Source of the DNA: Streptomyces malaysiense
Lineage (GTDB): Bacteria > Actinomycetota > Actinomycetes > Streptomycetales > Streptomycetaceae
DNA length: 64,000 nucleotides
Reading direction: 5' to 3'
NCBI RefSeq assembly: GCF_000980885.2
Contig: NZ_LBDA02000039.1
Location: 184,485 to 248,484 of the forward strand
The position numbers and the translations under genes are program-made. Shown here piece by piece: positions 1 through 8,534 of the stretch; within the stretch, counting starts at the first letter, position 1, and each line of letters starts with the position of its first letter. Under the pieces are notes generated by a model. The model searched no databases and was not told the origin of the DNA. It worked only from the letters and a program-made list of their open reading frames with translations.

Positions 1-391
1 CCGCCCGCGCGCGCCATCGGCCTCGCCCGGCACCGGCCGCACGCGTACTTTTCCTCCGCGCCCCCGTTCCAGGTCTTCTTCGTCGCGCCGACCGCCCTCG
101 GCCCCCGGTCGCCGTCCCGCTGCTGTCCGCGCGTCCGGCGGGCGTCCTGCCCGCGGCCCTCGTGACGGCCGCGGCCACCCCCGGTGTCCGGTACGTCCAC
201 CGGGCCTGGCCGTCCGGCCACCGCACCCGGTCGCCCTCGCCCCCGCGGTCCCGTCGGCGCGTGCGCTCGCCACCCCGCGGCCGGTGCCGACAGGCTGATC
301 TCCCCGTGGTGCGAAGGCCGTTGATCCGCGAGGATGCTGCGGACGGGCCGTCCGGTACGGTGGCCGGCCCCCGACCCGACGGAGCGCACCG
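1..391. other. Left-edge region without a supported gene
   Basis: No convincing gene lies here. One plus-strand frame is open from base 1 to a TGA at 163-165, but it is rich in Arg and Pro and resembles nothing I recognise. It could be the last 54 codons of a gene entering from the left or chance openness of GC-rich DNA. The only clear signal is the GGAG at 381-384, the ribosome binding site of the next gene. Confidence 0.5.
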
Positions 392-1246
392 ATGATTTCT
401 CCCGCCCCCCACGACCTCGTCGTCACCCGGGCCGGCCTCGACGACTGGCCGGTGATCAGCGGGTGGGCGGCGGCGGAGGGCTGGAACCCGGGACTCGCCG
501 ACGGACCCGCGTTCTTCGCCCAGGACCCCGAGGGCTTCTTCCTCGGCCGGATCGAGGGGGAACCGGTCTCGGCCGTCTCCGTCGTCAACTACGGCGCGGA
601 CTACGCCTTCCTCGGCTGCTACCTCGTCCGCCCCGAGCTGCGCGGCCACGGACACGGCCTCACCACCTGGAAGACCGCCCTGGCCCATGCCGGCACCCGC
701 GCCGTCGGCCTCGACGGAGTCGTGGCCCAGCAGGACAACTACCGCCAGTCCGGCTTCCAGCTCGCCTACCGCACCGTCCGGTTCACCGGCACCGCCCTCA
801 CGGGGGACACCCCCGGTGGAGTCCGCCCGGCCGGGGCCGCCGACCTCGCCGCGATCACCGCCTACGACAGTGCCTGCTACCCCGCCGACCGGCCGCGCTT
901 CCTCGCCCGGTGGCTCACCACCCCGGGCCACCGCGCCGTCGTACGCCACCATGACGGGCGCCTCACCGGTTACGGCGTGATCCGCCCCGGCCACGACAGC
1001 CTGCGCGTCGGCCCGCTCTTCGCCGACACCGCCGAGGACGCCCGCGCCCTGTTCGCCGCGCTGGCCGCTGAGGCCGCCGGACGTGAACTCGCCATCGACG
1101 TGCCCGAGCCCAATGCCGCAGGCGTCGCCCTCGCCGAGGCCGCCGGACTTGCGCCCTCCTTCGAGACGGCGCGCATGTACACCGGACCCGTCCGTGCCCA
1201 CGCCCAGGGCCGCGTCTTCGGCGTGACCACCCTCGAACTGGGCTGA
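392..1246 (+). CDS. GNAT family N-acetyltransferase, two-domain
   Basis: The 284-residue product is a GNAT-type acetyltransferase that would transfer an acetyl group from acetyl-CoA to an unknown small molecule or peptide amine. The N-terminal half carries the acetyl-CoA pyrophosphate-binding loop RGHGHG at residues 84-89, just after the core strand CYLVRPEL. The second half, from about residue 145, looks like the degenerate GNAT-like C-terminal domain often attached to such enzymes (Acetyltransf_18 type). The ATG has GGAG seven bases upstream. It lies 51 bp before a second acetyltransferase gene, so the two may be co-transcribed. Family is clear, substrate is not. Confidence 0.85.
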   Translation: MISPAPHDLVVTRAGLDDWPVISGWAAAEGWNPGLADGPAFFAQDPEGFFLGRIEGEPVSAVSVVNYGADYAFLGCYLVRPELRGHGHGLTTWKTALAHAGTRAVGLDGVVAQQDNYRQSGFQLAYRTVRFTGTALTGDTPGGVRPAGAADLAAITAYDSACYPADRPRFLARWLTTPGHRAVVRHHDGRLTGYGVIRPGHDSLRVGPLFADTAEDARALFAALAAEAAGRELAIDVPEPNAAGVALAEAAGLAPSFETARMYTGPVRAHAQGRVFGVTTLELG

Positions 1247-1297
1247 GCGGGTATTCGCGTTGCCGCGCCCCCGTCCCGCGTGATCGGGTGGGCCGCC

Positions 1298-2083
1298 ATG
1301 GACAAGACTCTTATCCTCGCCCAGTACGACCGTGACCTGCGCGAACACGCCGTCCCCGACGGGCCCGGCGCCCGCGTCGAACGCGTCGGGGAGGTGGTGC
1401 GGCAACTCGCCGACGCGCACGGCTGGAACGGCGTCCTCTGGTCCGGCCTCGACGAGGCGGACGCGGACGCGGCCATCCAGGAGCAGATCGCCGCCTTCAC
1501 CGCCCTCGGCCACGACTTCGAGTGGAAGCTCCACAGTCACGACCGGCCCGCCGACCTCGGCTCCCGGCTCACCGCGGCCGGGTTCCGGGCCGAGCCGGCC
1601 GAGACGCTGATGGTCGGTGAGATCGACCGGCTCGACCTGGACGCCCGGCTCCCCGAGGGGGTACGGCTGACGGAGGTCGTGGACGAGGCGGGCGTCGACC
1701 TGTTCGTCGAGGCGCACGAGAAGGCGTTCGGCACGGACGGCACCCGGATGCGCCGGCGGCTGCTCGACCGGCTGGCCGCCGATCCGGACGCGTTGGTGGC
1801 CGTCGTCGCGCTGGCCGGGACGGAAACCGTCAGCGCCGCCCGGATGGAACTGGTGCCCGGTACCCCGTTCGCCGGCCTGTGGGGCGGCGGCACCGCGGAG
1901 CCGTGGCGGGGCCGGGGCCTGTACCGCGCCCTCGTCGCCCACCGCGCCCGGATCGCCGCCGCTCGCGGCTGCCGCTACCTCCAGGTCGACGCCTCACCCA
2001 TGAGCCGCCCCATCCTGGAACGGCTCGGCTTCCTCGCGCTGAGCGTCACGACCCCGTATCTCTACGAGACCAAGGGAAGTTGA
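1298..2083 (+). CDS. GNAT family N-acetyltransferase
   Basis: The 261-residue product is a second GNAT enzyme of cytosolic type. The acetyl-CoA loop RGRGLY sits near residues 203-208 after the strand WGGGTAEPW, and the C-terminal part ends in the usual ILERLGF segment of GNAT folds. The N-terminal 110 residues are probably a degenerate GNAT half. I chose the ATG at 1298 (MDKTLI) over an in-frame GTG at 1280 because the latter adds only six unremarkable residues. It ends 7 bp before the convergent GlsB-like gene. Substrate is unknown. Confidence 0.82.
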   Translation: MDKTLILAQYDRDLREHAVPDGPGARVERVGEVVRQLADAHGWNGVLWSGLDEADADAAIQEQIAAFTALGHDFEWKLHSHDRPADLGSRLTAAGFRAEPAETLMVGEIDRLDLDARLPEGVRLTEVVDEAGVDLFVEAHEKAFGTDGTRMRRRLLDRLAADPDALVAVVALAGTETVSAARMELVPGTPFAGLWGGGTAEPWRGRGLYRALVAHRARIAAARGCRYLQVDASPMSRPILERLGFLALSVTTPYLYETKGS

Positions 2084-2090
2084 CGGTAGG

Positions 2091-2354
2091 TCAACGACGT
2101 GCCCTCGCTCGATCGAGTGCGCTGATCCCCACCGCCGCCAGGGCGATCTGGATGAGCCACTCGATCCAGTCGGGCCCCTTGGTGTCGGCGACCCCGATCC
2201 CCGCCGCGATCGCGGAGCCGATCAGCGCGGCCACGATGCCGACGACGATGGTCCACAGCACCCCGATGTGCTGCCGTCCCGGCACGACCAGCCGGCCGAG
2301 CACACCGATGATCAGGCCGATGACGATCGCGCTGATGATGCCTGAAATCTCCAT
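2091..2354 (-). CDS. GlsB/YeaQ/YmgE family stress-response membrane protein
   Basis: This small (87 residues) hydrophobic protein belongs to the transglycosylase-associated, GlsB/YeaQ/YmgE family found in cytoplasmic membranes and often stress-induced. Three membrane segments are visible: about residues 3-21, 30-52 and 65-80. The glycine-rich signature IGVLGRLVVPG follows the first one. The ATG at 2354 has GAGGGG five bases upstream; a GTG two codons earlier is less well placed. The family is recognised, but its biochemical role is not established. Confidence 0.85.
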   Translation of the reverse strand: MEISGIISAIVIGLIIGVLGRLVVPGRQHIGVLWTIVVGIVAALIGSAIAAGIGVADTKGPDWIEWLIQIALAAVGISALDRARARR

Positions 2355-2487
2355 CTCCACCCCTCTTCACGGCGTAATCCCGTCCCTGGAGAAGGTGCCC
2401 GCTGCGGGCGCGTGCAGTCCGGCCCGCTTTATTGCCGGGTCTTTCTGTTCATCCGGGCTTCATGCCATGTACCTTTCAAGCCATCGA

Positions 2488-2521
2488 CGCGTGTAGAACC
2501 CTCAAGCAGGTTCTACGCGCG
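2488..2521. promoter_or_regulatory. Inverted repeat upstream of the secreted protein gene
   Basis: Arms CGCGTGTAGAACC (2488-2500) and GGTTCTACGCGCG (2509-2521) form a 13-bp inverted repeat with a single G-U position and an 8-base spacer. It lies 60-93 bases upstream of the ATG at 2581, where a promoter or operator would be expected. It is either an operator for a dimeric regulator or a leader hairpin. There is no T-run, and no gene end nearby on the plus strand that would need a terminator except the GNAT gene 400 bp away. Confidence 0.5.
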
Positions 2522-2580
2522 CAGACTTGGCGCCGCAACTCCTTCTCCCCACCCCACACCCCACAACGGAGGTTCGCCGG

Positions 2581-4047
2581 ATGCCCGGATCCCTGAGATC
2601 CCGACGCAGAGTCACCACCGCGCTCGCCGGATTCGGCCTGCTCCTGACCGGAGCGGCCGTCCAGGTCGGTGCGAGCGCCCCCGCACAGGCGGCGACCACC
2701 CACCGCGTCCTGTTCGACAACGCCCACGCCGAGACGGCCGGCAACGCCGACTGGGTCATCTCCACCAGCCAGCCCGACCCGCTCGGCCAGAACTCCGACC
2801 CGCAGTCCGAGACGGACTGGACCGGCGCGCTCTCCTCCTGGGGGGTGGCGCTTCAGAAGACCGGCGACTACAGCCTGAAGACACTGCCTTCCGGCCAGAG
2901 CCTGACCTACGGCGGTTCGTCCGCCCAGGACCTGTCGAACTTCGACACGCTGGTCCTGCCGGAGCCCAACACGTTGTTCACGACCGCCGAGAAGAAGGCG
3001 ATCATGAACTTCGTGAAGAACGGCGGCGGTCTGTTCATGATCTCCGACCACACCGGTGCCGACCGCAACAACGACGGCAACGACGCGGTCGAGATCCTCA
3101 ACGACCTGATGACGAACAACGGTGTCGACAACACCGACCCGTTCGGCTTCTCCATCGACTCGCTGGACATCAAGTCCGGCTACCCGGCGGCGATCAGCGA
3201 CAGCACCGACCCGGTGCTGAACGGCTCCTTCGGCAAGGTCACCAACAGCCTGATCGCCGACGGCACGACCGCCACCCTCAAGCCCGCCGACAACTCGGCG
3301 GTCAAGGGCCTGGTCTACCGCAGCGGCTACTCGGGCAACACCGGTGCCTTCTTCCTGACCAGCACCTTCGGCGCCGGCCGCGTCGCCTTCTGGGGCGACA
3401 GCTCCCCGATCGACGACGGCACCGGCAGTTCCGGCAACACCCTGTACGACGGCTGGAACGACTCCGGCGCCACCAACGCCGCACTCGCCCTGAACGCCAC
3501 CGCGTGGCTCGCCGGTGACGGCGGCACCAGCGGTGGGGGTGGCGGTGGCACGGGTGGCGGCGGCACCGGCACCTGCACCGCCGGCCAGCTGCTCGGCAAC
3601 AGCGGCTTCGAGTCGGGCAACACGACCTGGAGCGCCTCCAGCCAGGTCATCACCAACGCCGCGGCCGAGTCGCCCCACTCGGGTTCGTACTACGCCTGGC
3701 TCGACGGCTACGGCACGGCGACCACCGACACACTGTCCCAGTCGGTGGCCGTCCCGGCGGGCTGCACCTCGGCCAAGCTGAGCTTCTACCTGCACATCGA
3801 CACGGCCGAGACCTCGACCACCACCGCCTACGACACCCTCAAGGTGCAGGTGCTGAACAGCTCCGGCACGGTCCTCGGCACCCTGGCGACGTACTCGAAC
3901 CTCAACGCCGCCTCCGGCTACACCCAGCGCAGCTTCGACCTCAGCGGCTACGCCGGGCAGAACATCACCCTCCGGTTCACCGGCACCGAGGGCTCCAAGT
4001 ACCAGACCTCGTTCGTCGTGGACGACACCGCGCTCGACGTGAGCTGA
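2581..4047 (+). CDS. Secreted multidomain protein, putative hydrolase
   Basis: The 488-residue product starts with a secretion signal: twin Arg region RSRRR, hydrophobic core ALAGFGLLLTGAAV, and likely cleavage after APAQAA near residue 38. The catalytic-looking domain (about 40-320) resembles the glutamine-amidotransferase-like / ThuA-like fold seen in secreted actinobacterial proteins annotated as hydrolases (motifs LVLPEPNTLF, GGGLFMISDHTGAD). A Gly-Thr-rich linker (about 322-340) joins a C-terminal beta-sandwich of about 150 residues with the carbohydrate-binding-like motif NSGFESG. I prefer the ATG at 2581 to a TTG at 2527 because it precedes the signal peptide directly. The true reaction is unknown. 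Confidence 0.7.
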   Translation: MPGSLRSRRRVTTALAGFGLLLTGAAVQVGASAPAQAATTHRVLFDNAHAETAGNADWVISTSQPDPLGQNSDPQSETDWTGALSSWGVALQKTGDYSLKTLPSGQSLTYGGSSAQDLSNFDTLVLPEPNTLFTTAEKKAIMNFVKNGGGLFMISDHTGADRNNDGNDAVEILNDLMTNNGVDNTDPFGFSIDSLDIKSGYPAAISDSTDPVLNGSFGKVTNSLIADGTTATLKPADNSAVKGLVYRSGYSGNTGAFFLTSTFGAGRVAFWGDSSPIDDGTGSSGNTLYDGWNDSGATNAALALNATAWLAGDGGTSGGGGGGTGGGGTGTCTAGQLLGNSGFESGNTTWSASSQVITNAAAESPHSGSYYAWLDGYGTATTDTLSQSVAVPAGCTSAKLSFYLHIDTAETSTTTAYDTLKVQVLNSSGTVLGTLATYSNLNAASGYTQRSFDLSGYAGQNITLRFTGTEGSKYQTSFVVDDTALDVS

Positions 4048-4060
4048 GCGCCCGCGCACG

Positions 4061-4096
4061 CGAGGGGGGTGGGTCCGGCGGGGCCCGCCCCCCTCG
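4061..4096. terminator. Bidirectional hairpin terminator
   Basis: Arms 4061-4076 and 4081-4096 pair over 16 bp with two G-U positions and a GGCG tetraloop. The hairpin fills the gap between two convergent genes, starting 13 bases after one stop and abutting the other. There is no U-tract, as is usual in this genome. Confidence 0.75.
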
Positions 4097-6838
4097 TCAT
4101 GTCGCCGGCACCGTCCGCTCCGCGGTGTTCCACCCGGAGACGCGCACCCGCGGGGCCGTGCCGTGCAGATCGGCCGTCCGGTAGACGGCGGTCAGCGTCA
4201 CCGACTCGCCCGGCCACAGTCCGACCTCGTCGTCCGACCAGCGCACCGGCAGCACCGGCGCCCCGCGCCCGTCGACCAGATGCACATCCGTCAGCAGCGA
4301 GGGCGTCCGCCCGTCCGTGGTGTTGCGCAGGGTCACCGTGGTGGTCGAAGTGCCGCCCTCCGAGCGGGTGGTGGCCGTCGCCGCCACCGGGACCGGCGCC
4401 ATCGAGGCCAGCCCGGTCAGGTCGGCGTAGCCGGTCGTCGGGGTGTACCACCAGGTGGTGCGCGGCCAGTCGAGTGTGTCCTGCTCGCTGGAGAGCCAGT
4501 ACACGTTCCGGCTCACCTCCCGGCCGCCCGCGTCGGTCAGCACCAGCCGCAGCAGGTACGTCCGGGCCAGTCCGGGCACCGAGCCGGGCAGGGTCAGCGC
4601 GGTCGTGTGGGCCCCGTCCCCGGCCACCGACAACCCGGCGGCCGCCCCGTCGTACCGCAGGGTGCCGTCCGGGTCGAAGAGCGTGGCCCGCGCGGTGAGA
4701 CCCCGCTGGGCCGTGTGCCGGTTGTTCACCACGGTCACCGAGCGGTCGTCGTACCCGTACTGGATGTGCAGCGGCTCGTTGGCCTTCTTCGCGCCGAAGT
4801 AGGCGCCGCCCTGGTCGAGATAGCGGTCCGTCAGCTGCCAGTGCAGGGACGTCCATCCGCTGTTGAACATCCAGTGGATCACCCCGGTGGCCGGCTTCTC
4901 GGGGTCCGTCGCGTTGCGGCCGTACGCCTCGAACTGGGCCCGCACGTTCTCGTACTGGGCCAGCTGGGCCTTGCGGACGTAGTCGGCGAGGCCGGTGGGG
5001 GTGCCGTAGCGGGCGGCGAGCGCGGCGTCGTAGAGCGACAGGGTGCCGAAGGTGGCGGACGGCGAGCGGTGGTACTGCCTGGCCCCGGGGTCCCGCCAGA
5101 GGCTGTCGAGCTCGGCCGGGGTGAGCATCCGGCGCAGGGTGTCCAGGGTGGGGATGCTCGGGCCGGCGCTGGTCTCGGAGTTGAAGCCGGTGGCCCCGCC
5201 CTCGCGCTTGGCGTACCAGTACGCCGGCGGCACCCAGTCGTAGGGGCCGGTCATCTTCATGCCCGAAGGTCCCAGCACGGGCGAGGACCTGTCGGAGGCG
5301 GACGAGACGACCGGGAGGTTCCAGTCGGCGGCGCGCAGGGCGTCCAGGTAGTTCTTCTCGATCGTCGCGTCGGGCGCGAAGTCGCTGCCGATCAGGAAGG
5401 AGATCACGCTCGGGTGGTCCCGCAGCCGGGCGGCCTCGGCGGCCATGGACGCCTTCGCCACCGGATAGTCGGCCGGGGTCCACTTCTCCCCGTTCTCCGT
5501 GCCGTTGACCTGCCCCTCCCACTTGGTGCAGCACTCCCAGCCCGGCAGTGTGAGCACCCCGAGCCGGTCGGCCAGCCGGAAGAACTCGTCCGGCTCCAAG
5601 TGGCCCTCCAGGCGCAGGGTGTTCAGTCCGAGGTCGACGGCGTACCGCAGCCGGTCCTCCGCGTAACGACGGTCCCAGCGCAGGAACTCGTCCGGCGACC
5701 AGCCGCCGCCCTTGATCAGCAGCGGGCGGCCGTTGATCCGGTACTGTCGGGCCCCGGCCGCGTTCAGCGGCGCCTGGACGTCGCGGACGCCGAAGGACTC
5801 GTGCGCGGTGTCCGAGACCGTGCCCGACACGCGCGCGGTCAGATCGAGGTCGTACAGCGGCTGTCCGCCCATCCCCGCCGGCCACCACACCTTCGGCGCG
5901 GTCAGGCGCAGCGCGGGCACCTCGGCGGGGGAGAAGGTGACGGTCCGCGTCTCGTGCGCGGCGAGCCGGACCGTCCCGCCGAAGCGCGTCGCGCCGATGG
6001 CTCCGGTGACCTCGGCGGTGACCGCCGTGCCGGAGTCGTTGCGGGCCCGCGCCCTGACCGTGAGGTCGGCGGTGGCGAGGGACGGCACCGCCAGCTTCGT
6101 GACCACGTGCGCGTCGCGCAGCGCCACCGGGCCGCCCCGGCGCACCAGGACGTCCCGGACGATGCCCATGTTCCGGTCGGGCGGCGGCTGGAGCCAGTCC
6201 AGCCAGCCGACGGTCAGGTCCTTGCCCGGATCGTTGGGCCGGACACGGAAGGCGACGGTGTTGACGCCGGGGCGCACCAGGGCGGAGACGTCCAGCTCGT
6301 GATGGGTGTAGGCGCCGGTCACGTCCCGCGCGGGGGCCACCTGGCGGCCGTTGACATAGACGTCGGCCGCGGAGACGACCCCGCTGAAGTCGAGCAGGGT
6401 GCGCCGCGCGGTGTCGGCGACGGTGAAGTCGGAGCGGTACCACCAGGGCACCTCGAAGTCGGCCTTCGGGATCTTCGCCAGGTTGGTGGAGCGGAAGGGG
6501 TCGTCGTACGCGCCGACGGCGAGCAGCGCGGCCAGCACCGTGGAGCGCGGGCCCGCCGGGTACCAGCCGCGCGCCGCGTAGCCGGGGGAGGAGACGGCCG
6601 CCGGTGAGTCCTTCACCTTCGCCGTGGACTGGATGGCGAAGCCGGCGAGCGGGGTGGTGGTTCCGGCGGCCGAGGACACCTGGGTGATCCGGGCGGGTGC
6701 CTTCAGCTCCGCGACCGGCCGCAGCGGCGGCGCGGGGGCGTGCGGGTCGGTCCAGGCGCCGGTGGTCAGGTAGCCCAGCAGGGCGAGGAGTCCGGTGGCC
6801 GTGGCCAGCCGATGGCCGGGGGCGGGGCGAGGGAACAC
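4097..6838 (-). CDS. Secreted GH2 exo-beta-D-glucosaminidase-like enzyme
   Basis: The 913-residue product is a glycoside hydrolase family 2 enzyme of the exo-beta-D-glucosaminidase (CsxA) branch, which removes glucosamine from the non-reducing end of chito-oligosaccharides. An N-terminal hydrophobic segment (about residues 12-28) suggests export. A galactose-binding-like sandwich domain (about 75-230), immunoglobulin-like domains, a TIM barrel (about 340-650) and C-terminal sandwich domains follow. The CsxA-type acid/base Asp lies in GSDFAPD (D486) and the nucleophile Glu in FNSETSAG (E555), with nearly the CsxA spacing. The GTG at 6838 has GGAG nine bases upstream. A palindromic operator sits 18-41 bases before the start, suggesting repression until amino sugar is present. 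Confidence 0.82.
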   Translation of the reverse strand: MFPRPAPGHRLATATGLLALLGYLTTGAWTDPHAPAPPLRPVAELKAPARITQVSSAAGTTTPLAGFAIQSTAKVKDSPAAVSSPGYAARGWYPAGPRSTVLAALLAVGAYDDPFRSTNLAKIPKADFEVPWWYRSDFTVADTARRTLLDFSGVVSAADVYVNGRQVAPARDVTGAYTHHELDVSALVRPGVNTVAFRVRPNDPGKDLTVGWLDWLQPPPDRNMGIVRDVLVRRGGPVALRDAHVVTKLAVPSLATADLTVRARARNDSGTAVTAEVTGAIGATRFGGTVRLAAHETRTVTFSPAEVPALRLTAPKVWWPAGMGGQPLYDLDLTARVSGTVSDTAHESFGVRDVQAPLNAAGARQYRINGRPLLIKGGGWSPDEFLRWDRRYAEDRLRYAVDLGLNTLRLEGHLEPDEFFRLADRLGVLTLPGWECCTKWEGQVNGTENGEKWTPADYPVAKASMAAEAARLRDHPSVISFLIGSDFAPDATIEKNYLDALRAADWNLPVVSSASDRSSPVLGPSGMKMTGPYDWVPPAYWYAKREGGATGFNSETSAGPSIPTLDTLRRMLTPAELDSLWRDPGARQYHRSPSATFGTLSLYDAALAARYGTPTGLADYVRKAQLAQYENVRAQFEAYGRNATDPEKPATGVIHWMFNSGWTSLHWQLTDRYLDQGGAYFGAKKANEPLHIQYGYDDRSVTVVNNRHTAQRGLTARATLFDPDGTLRYDGAAAGLSVAGDGAHTTALTLPGSVPGLARTYLLRLVLTDAGGREVSRNVYWLSSEQDTLDWPRTTWWYTPTTGYADLTGLASMAPVPVAATATTRSEGGTSTTTVTLRNTTDGRTPSLLTDVHLVDGRGAPVLPVRWSDDEVGLWPGESVTLTAVYRTADLHGTAPRVRVSGWNTAERTVPAT

Positions 6839-6855
6839 AGACGGTCTCCAGGCTC

Positions 6856-6879
6856 GTAAAGTTAGGAAACTTTACTAAC
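6856..6879. promoter_or_regulatory. Overlapping palindromic operator, ROK-regulator type
   Basis: Two palindromes overlap. GTAAAGTTAGGAAACTTTAC (6856-6875) has perfect 8-bp arms around AGGA. GTTAGGAAACTTTACTAAC (6861-6879) is near-perfect with one mismatch. This AT-rich islet resembles operators bound by ROK-family repressors of chitosan and sugar genes in Streptomyces, of which CsnR is the one tied to chitosanase. It is 18-41 bases upstream of the GH2 start, so it would overlap the promoter or transcription start of that gene. The divergent permease starts 135 bp away and could share it. The regulator is not encoded in this window. Confidence 0.65.
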
Positions 6880-7013
6880 CGGGCTTAAGCTAGGTCGCCG
6901 CCACGGGGCTGTCAACGACCGTCGCCACGGCGTCCGCTGAATGCCCGTCAACCGCCTCCACCCGGCGCGCGGATCCTCGTAAGGTCTCCTCCCCGACGCC
7001 TCCAGGAGTCCCC

Positions 7014-8456
7014 ATGTCCGGTAGCCCGCCGCCCCCGGGCGGCTTCGTCCGCCGGGTCGGGCTGTTCCAGGCCACGGCCATCAACATGAGCCAGATGTGC
7101 GGCATCGGCCCGTTCGTCACCATCCCGCTGATGGTCGCCGCGTTCGGCGGGCCCCAGGCGGTCGTCGGATTCGTCGCGGGCGCGGTGCTGGCGCTGTGCG
7201 ACGGGCTGGTCTGGGCCGAGCTGGGTGCCGCGCTGCCCGGCTCCGGCGGCAGTTACGTCTATCTGCGCCAGGCCTTCCGGTACCGCACCGGCAGGCTGAT
7301 GCCGTTCCTGTTCGTGTGGACGGCGATGCTGTTCGTGCCGCTGATCATGTCCACGGGCGTCGTCGGTTTCGTCCAGTACCTCGGCTATCTCGCCCCCGGC
7401 CTCGGCGGCCCGGCCGGCGACGTCGCCGGCCTCGGTGTCATCGCCCTGGTCGTGCTCCTGCTGTGGCGCGGAATCGAGCACATCGCGCGGATCACGGCCG
7501 TGATGTGGACCGTGATGATCGCCTCGGTGGTCCTGGTGATCGCCGCCGCCGCGACGGACTTCAGCCCGCTTCTGGCCTTCACCTACCCGGCGGGCGCCTT
7601 CGACCTGACCGGCGGCCGCTTCTGGACCGGCTTCGCCGCGGGCCTCACCATCGGCGTCTACGACTACCTCGGCTACAACACCACCGCCTACATGGGCGCC
7701 GAGATCAAGGACCCCGGCCGCGTCCTGCCGCGCTCCGTCGTCTACTCGATCCTCGGCATCATGGCGATCTACCTGATGCTCCAGATCGGCACGCTCGGCG
7801 TGGTCGACTGGCACCGGATGAGCGATCCGGGCGACATCGCGTCCACCTCGGTGGCCTCGGCCGTCCTGGAGCGGACCTGGGGCAGGGGCGCCGCCGACAC
7901 GGTCACCGTGCTCATCCTGATCACCGCCTTCGCCTCCGTCTTCACCGGCCTGCTGGGCGGCTCCCGGGTGCCGTACGACGCCGCGCGCGACCGGGTCTTC
8001 TTCCGGCCGTACGCCCGGCTGCACCCCCGGCACCGCTTCCCGACGCTGGGGCTGGCGACCATGGGCGTGATCACCGCGGCCGGCTTCCTCGTCGGCCGGC
8101 ACACCGATCTCGCGACCCTGATCCAGCTGCTCACCACCGTCATGGTGATCGTGCAGGCGCTGGCCCAGATCGTCGCCCTGACGGTGCTGCGCTCCCGGCG
8201 GCCCGATCTGCCCCGCCCCTACCGCATGTGGCTCTACCCGCTGCCGTCCCTCGTGGCCTTCGCCGGCTGGTGTGTGATCTACGCCTGCGCCGACCGCAAC
8301 TCGCCGGGCCGCCATCCCGTCGAGTGGTCCCTGGCCTGGCTGGTCCTCGGCTGCGCGGCCTTCCTGGTCTGGGCACGGCGGGAGCGGGTCTGGCCGTTCG
8401 GGGCGAAGGAGACCGACGAGGAGTGCCAGGTCGGACGGGACACCGAGACGGTGTGA
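7014..8456 (+). CDS. APC superfamily amino acid permease
   Basis: The 480-residue product is a polytopic cytoplasmic membrane transporter of the amino acid-polyamine-organocation superfamily. Around twelve hydrophobic segments are visible. The first contains the family signature NMSQMCGIGPFVTIP (about residues 23-37) in place of the usual unwound TM1 glycine motif, and the conserved GSGGSYVYLRQAF follows TM2 (about 77-89). A short hydrophilic tail ends the protein. The ATG has CCAGGAG five bases upstream. The substrate cannot be told from sequence. It is divergent from the GH2 gene and followed by a strong hairpin. Confidence 0.85.
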   Translation: MSGSPPPPGGFVRRVGLFQATAINMSQMCGIGPFVTIPLMVAAFGGPQAVVGFVAGAVLALCDGLVWAELGAALPGSGGSYVYLRQAFRYRTGRLMPFLFVWTAMLFVPLIMSTGVVGFVQYLGYLAPGLGGPAGDVAGLGVIALVVLLLWRGIEHIARITAVMWTVMIASVVLVIAAAATDFSPLLAFTYPAGAFDLTGGRFWTGFAAGLTIGVYDYLGYNTTAYMGAEIKDPGRVLPRSVVYSILGIMAIYLMLQIGTLGVVDWHRMSDPGDIASTSVASAVLERTWGRGAADTVTVLILITAFASVFTGLLGGSRVPYDAARDRVFFRPYARLHPRHRFPTLGLATMGVITAAGFLVGRHTDLATLIQLLTTVMVIVQALAQIVALTVLRSRRPDLPRPYRMWLYPLPSLVAFAGWCVIYACADRNSPGRHPVEWSLAWLVLGCAAFLVWARRERVWPFGAKETDEECQVGRDTETV

Positions 8457-8488
8457 GTCCCGGTGGGCTAAGATCAGAACAGCGTGAT

Positions 8489-8528
8489 GAGCCTCCCCGG
8501 CCCGGACGGAAGTCCGCCGGGGAGGCTC
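8489..8528 (+). terminator. Perfect hairpin: terminator that also covers the next RBS
   Basis: Arms GAGCCTCCCCGGC (8489-8501) and GCCGGGGAGGCTC (8516-8528) are perfect 13-bp complements with a 14-base loop. It starts 33 bases after the permease stop, so it is a likely terminator. The right arm also contains GGGGAGG (8519-8525), the Shine-Dalgarno of the next gene, nine bases before its ATG. In any transcript reading through, the hairpin would hide that site. Confidence 0.7.
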
Positions 8529-8534
8529 TCGTTC

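Noticed and set aside
1..165. Possible C-terminal end of a gene at the left edge
   Set aside because: Only 54 codons, Arg/Pro-rich, with no recognisable domain; not reported as a gene.
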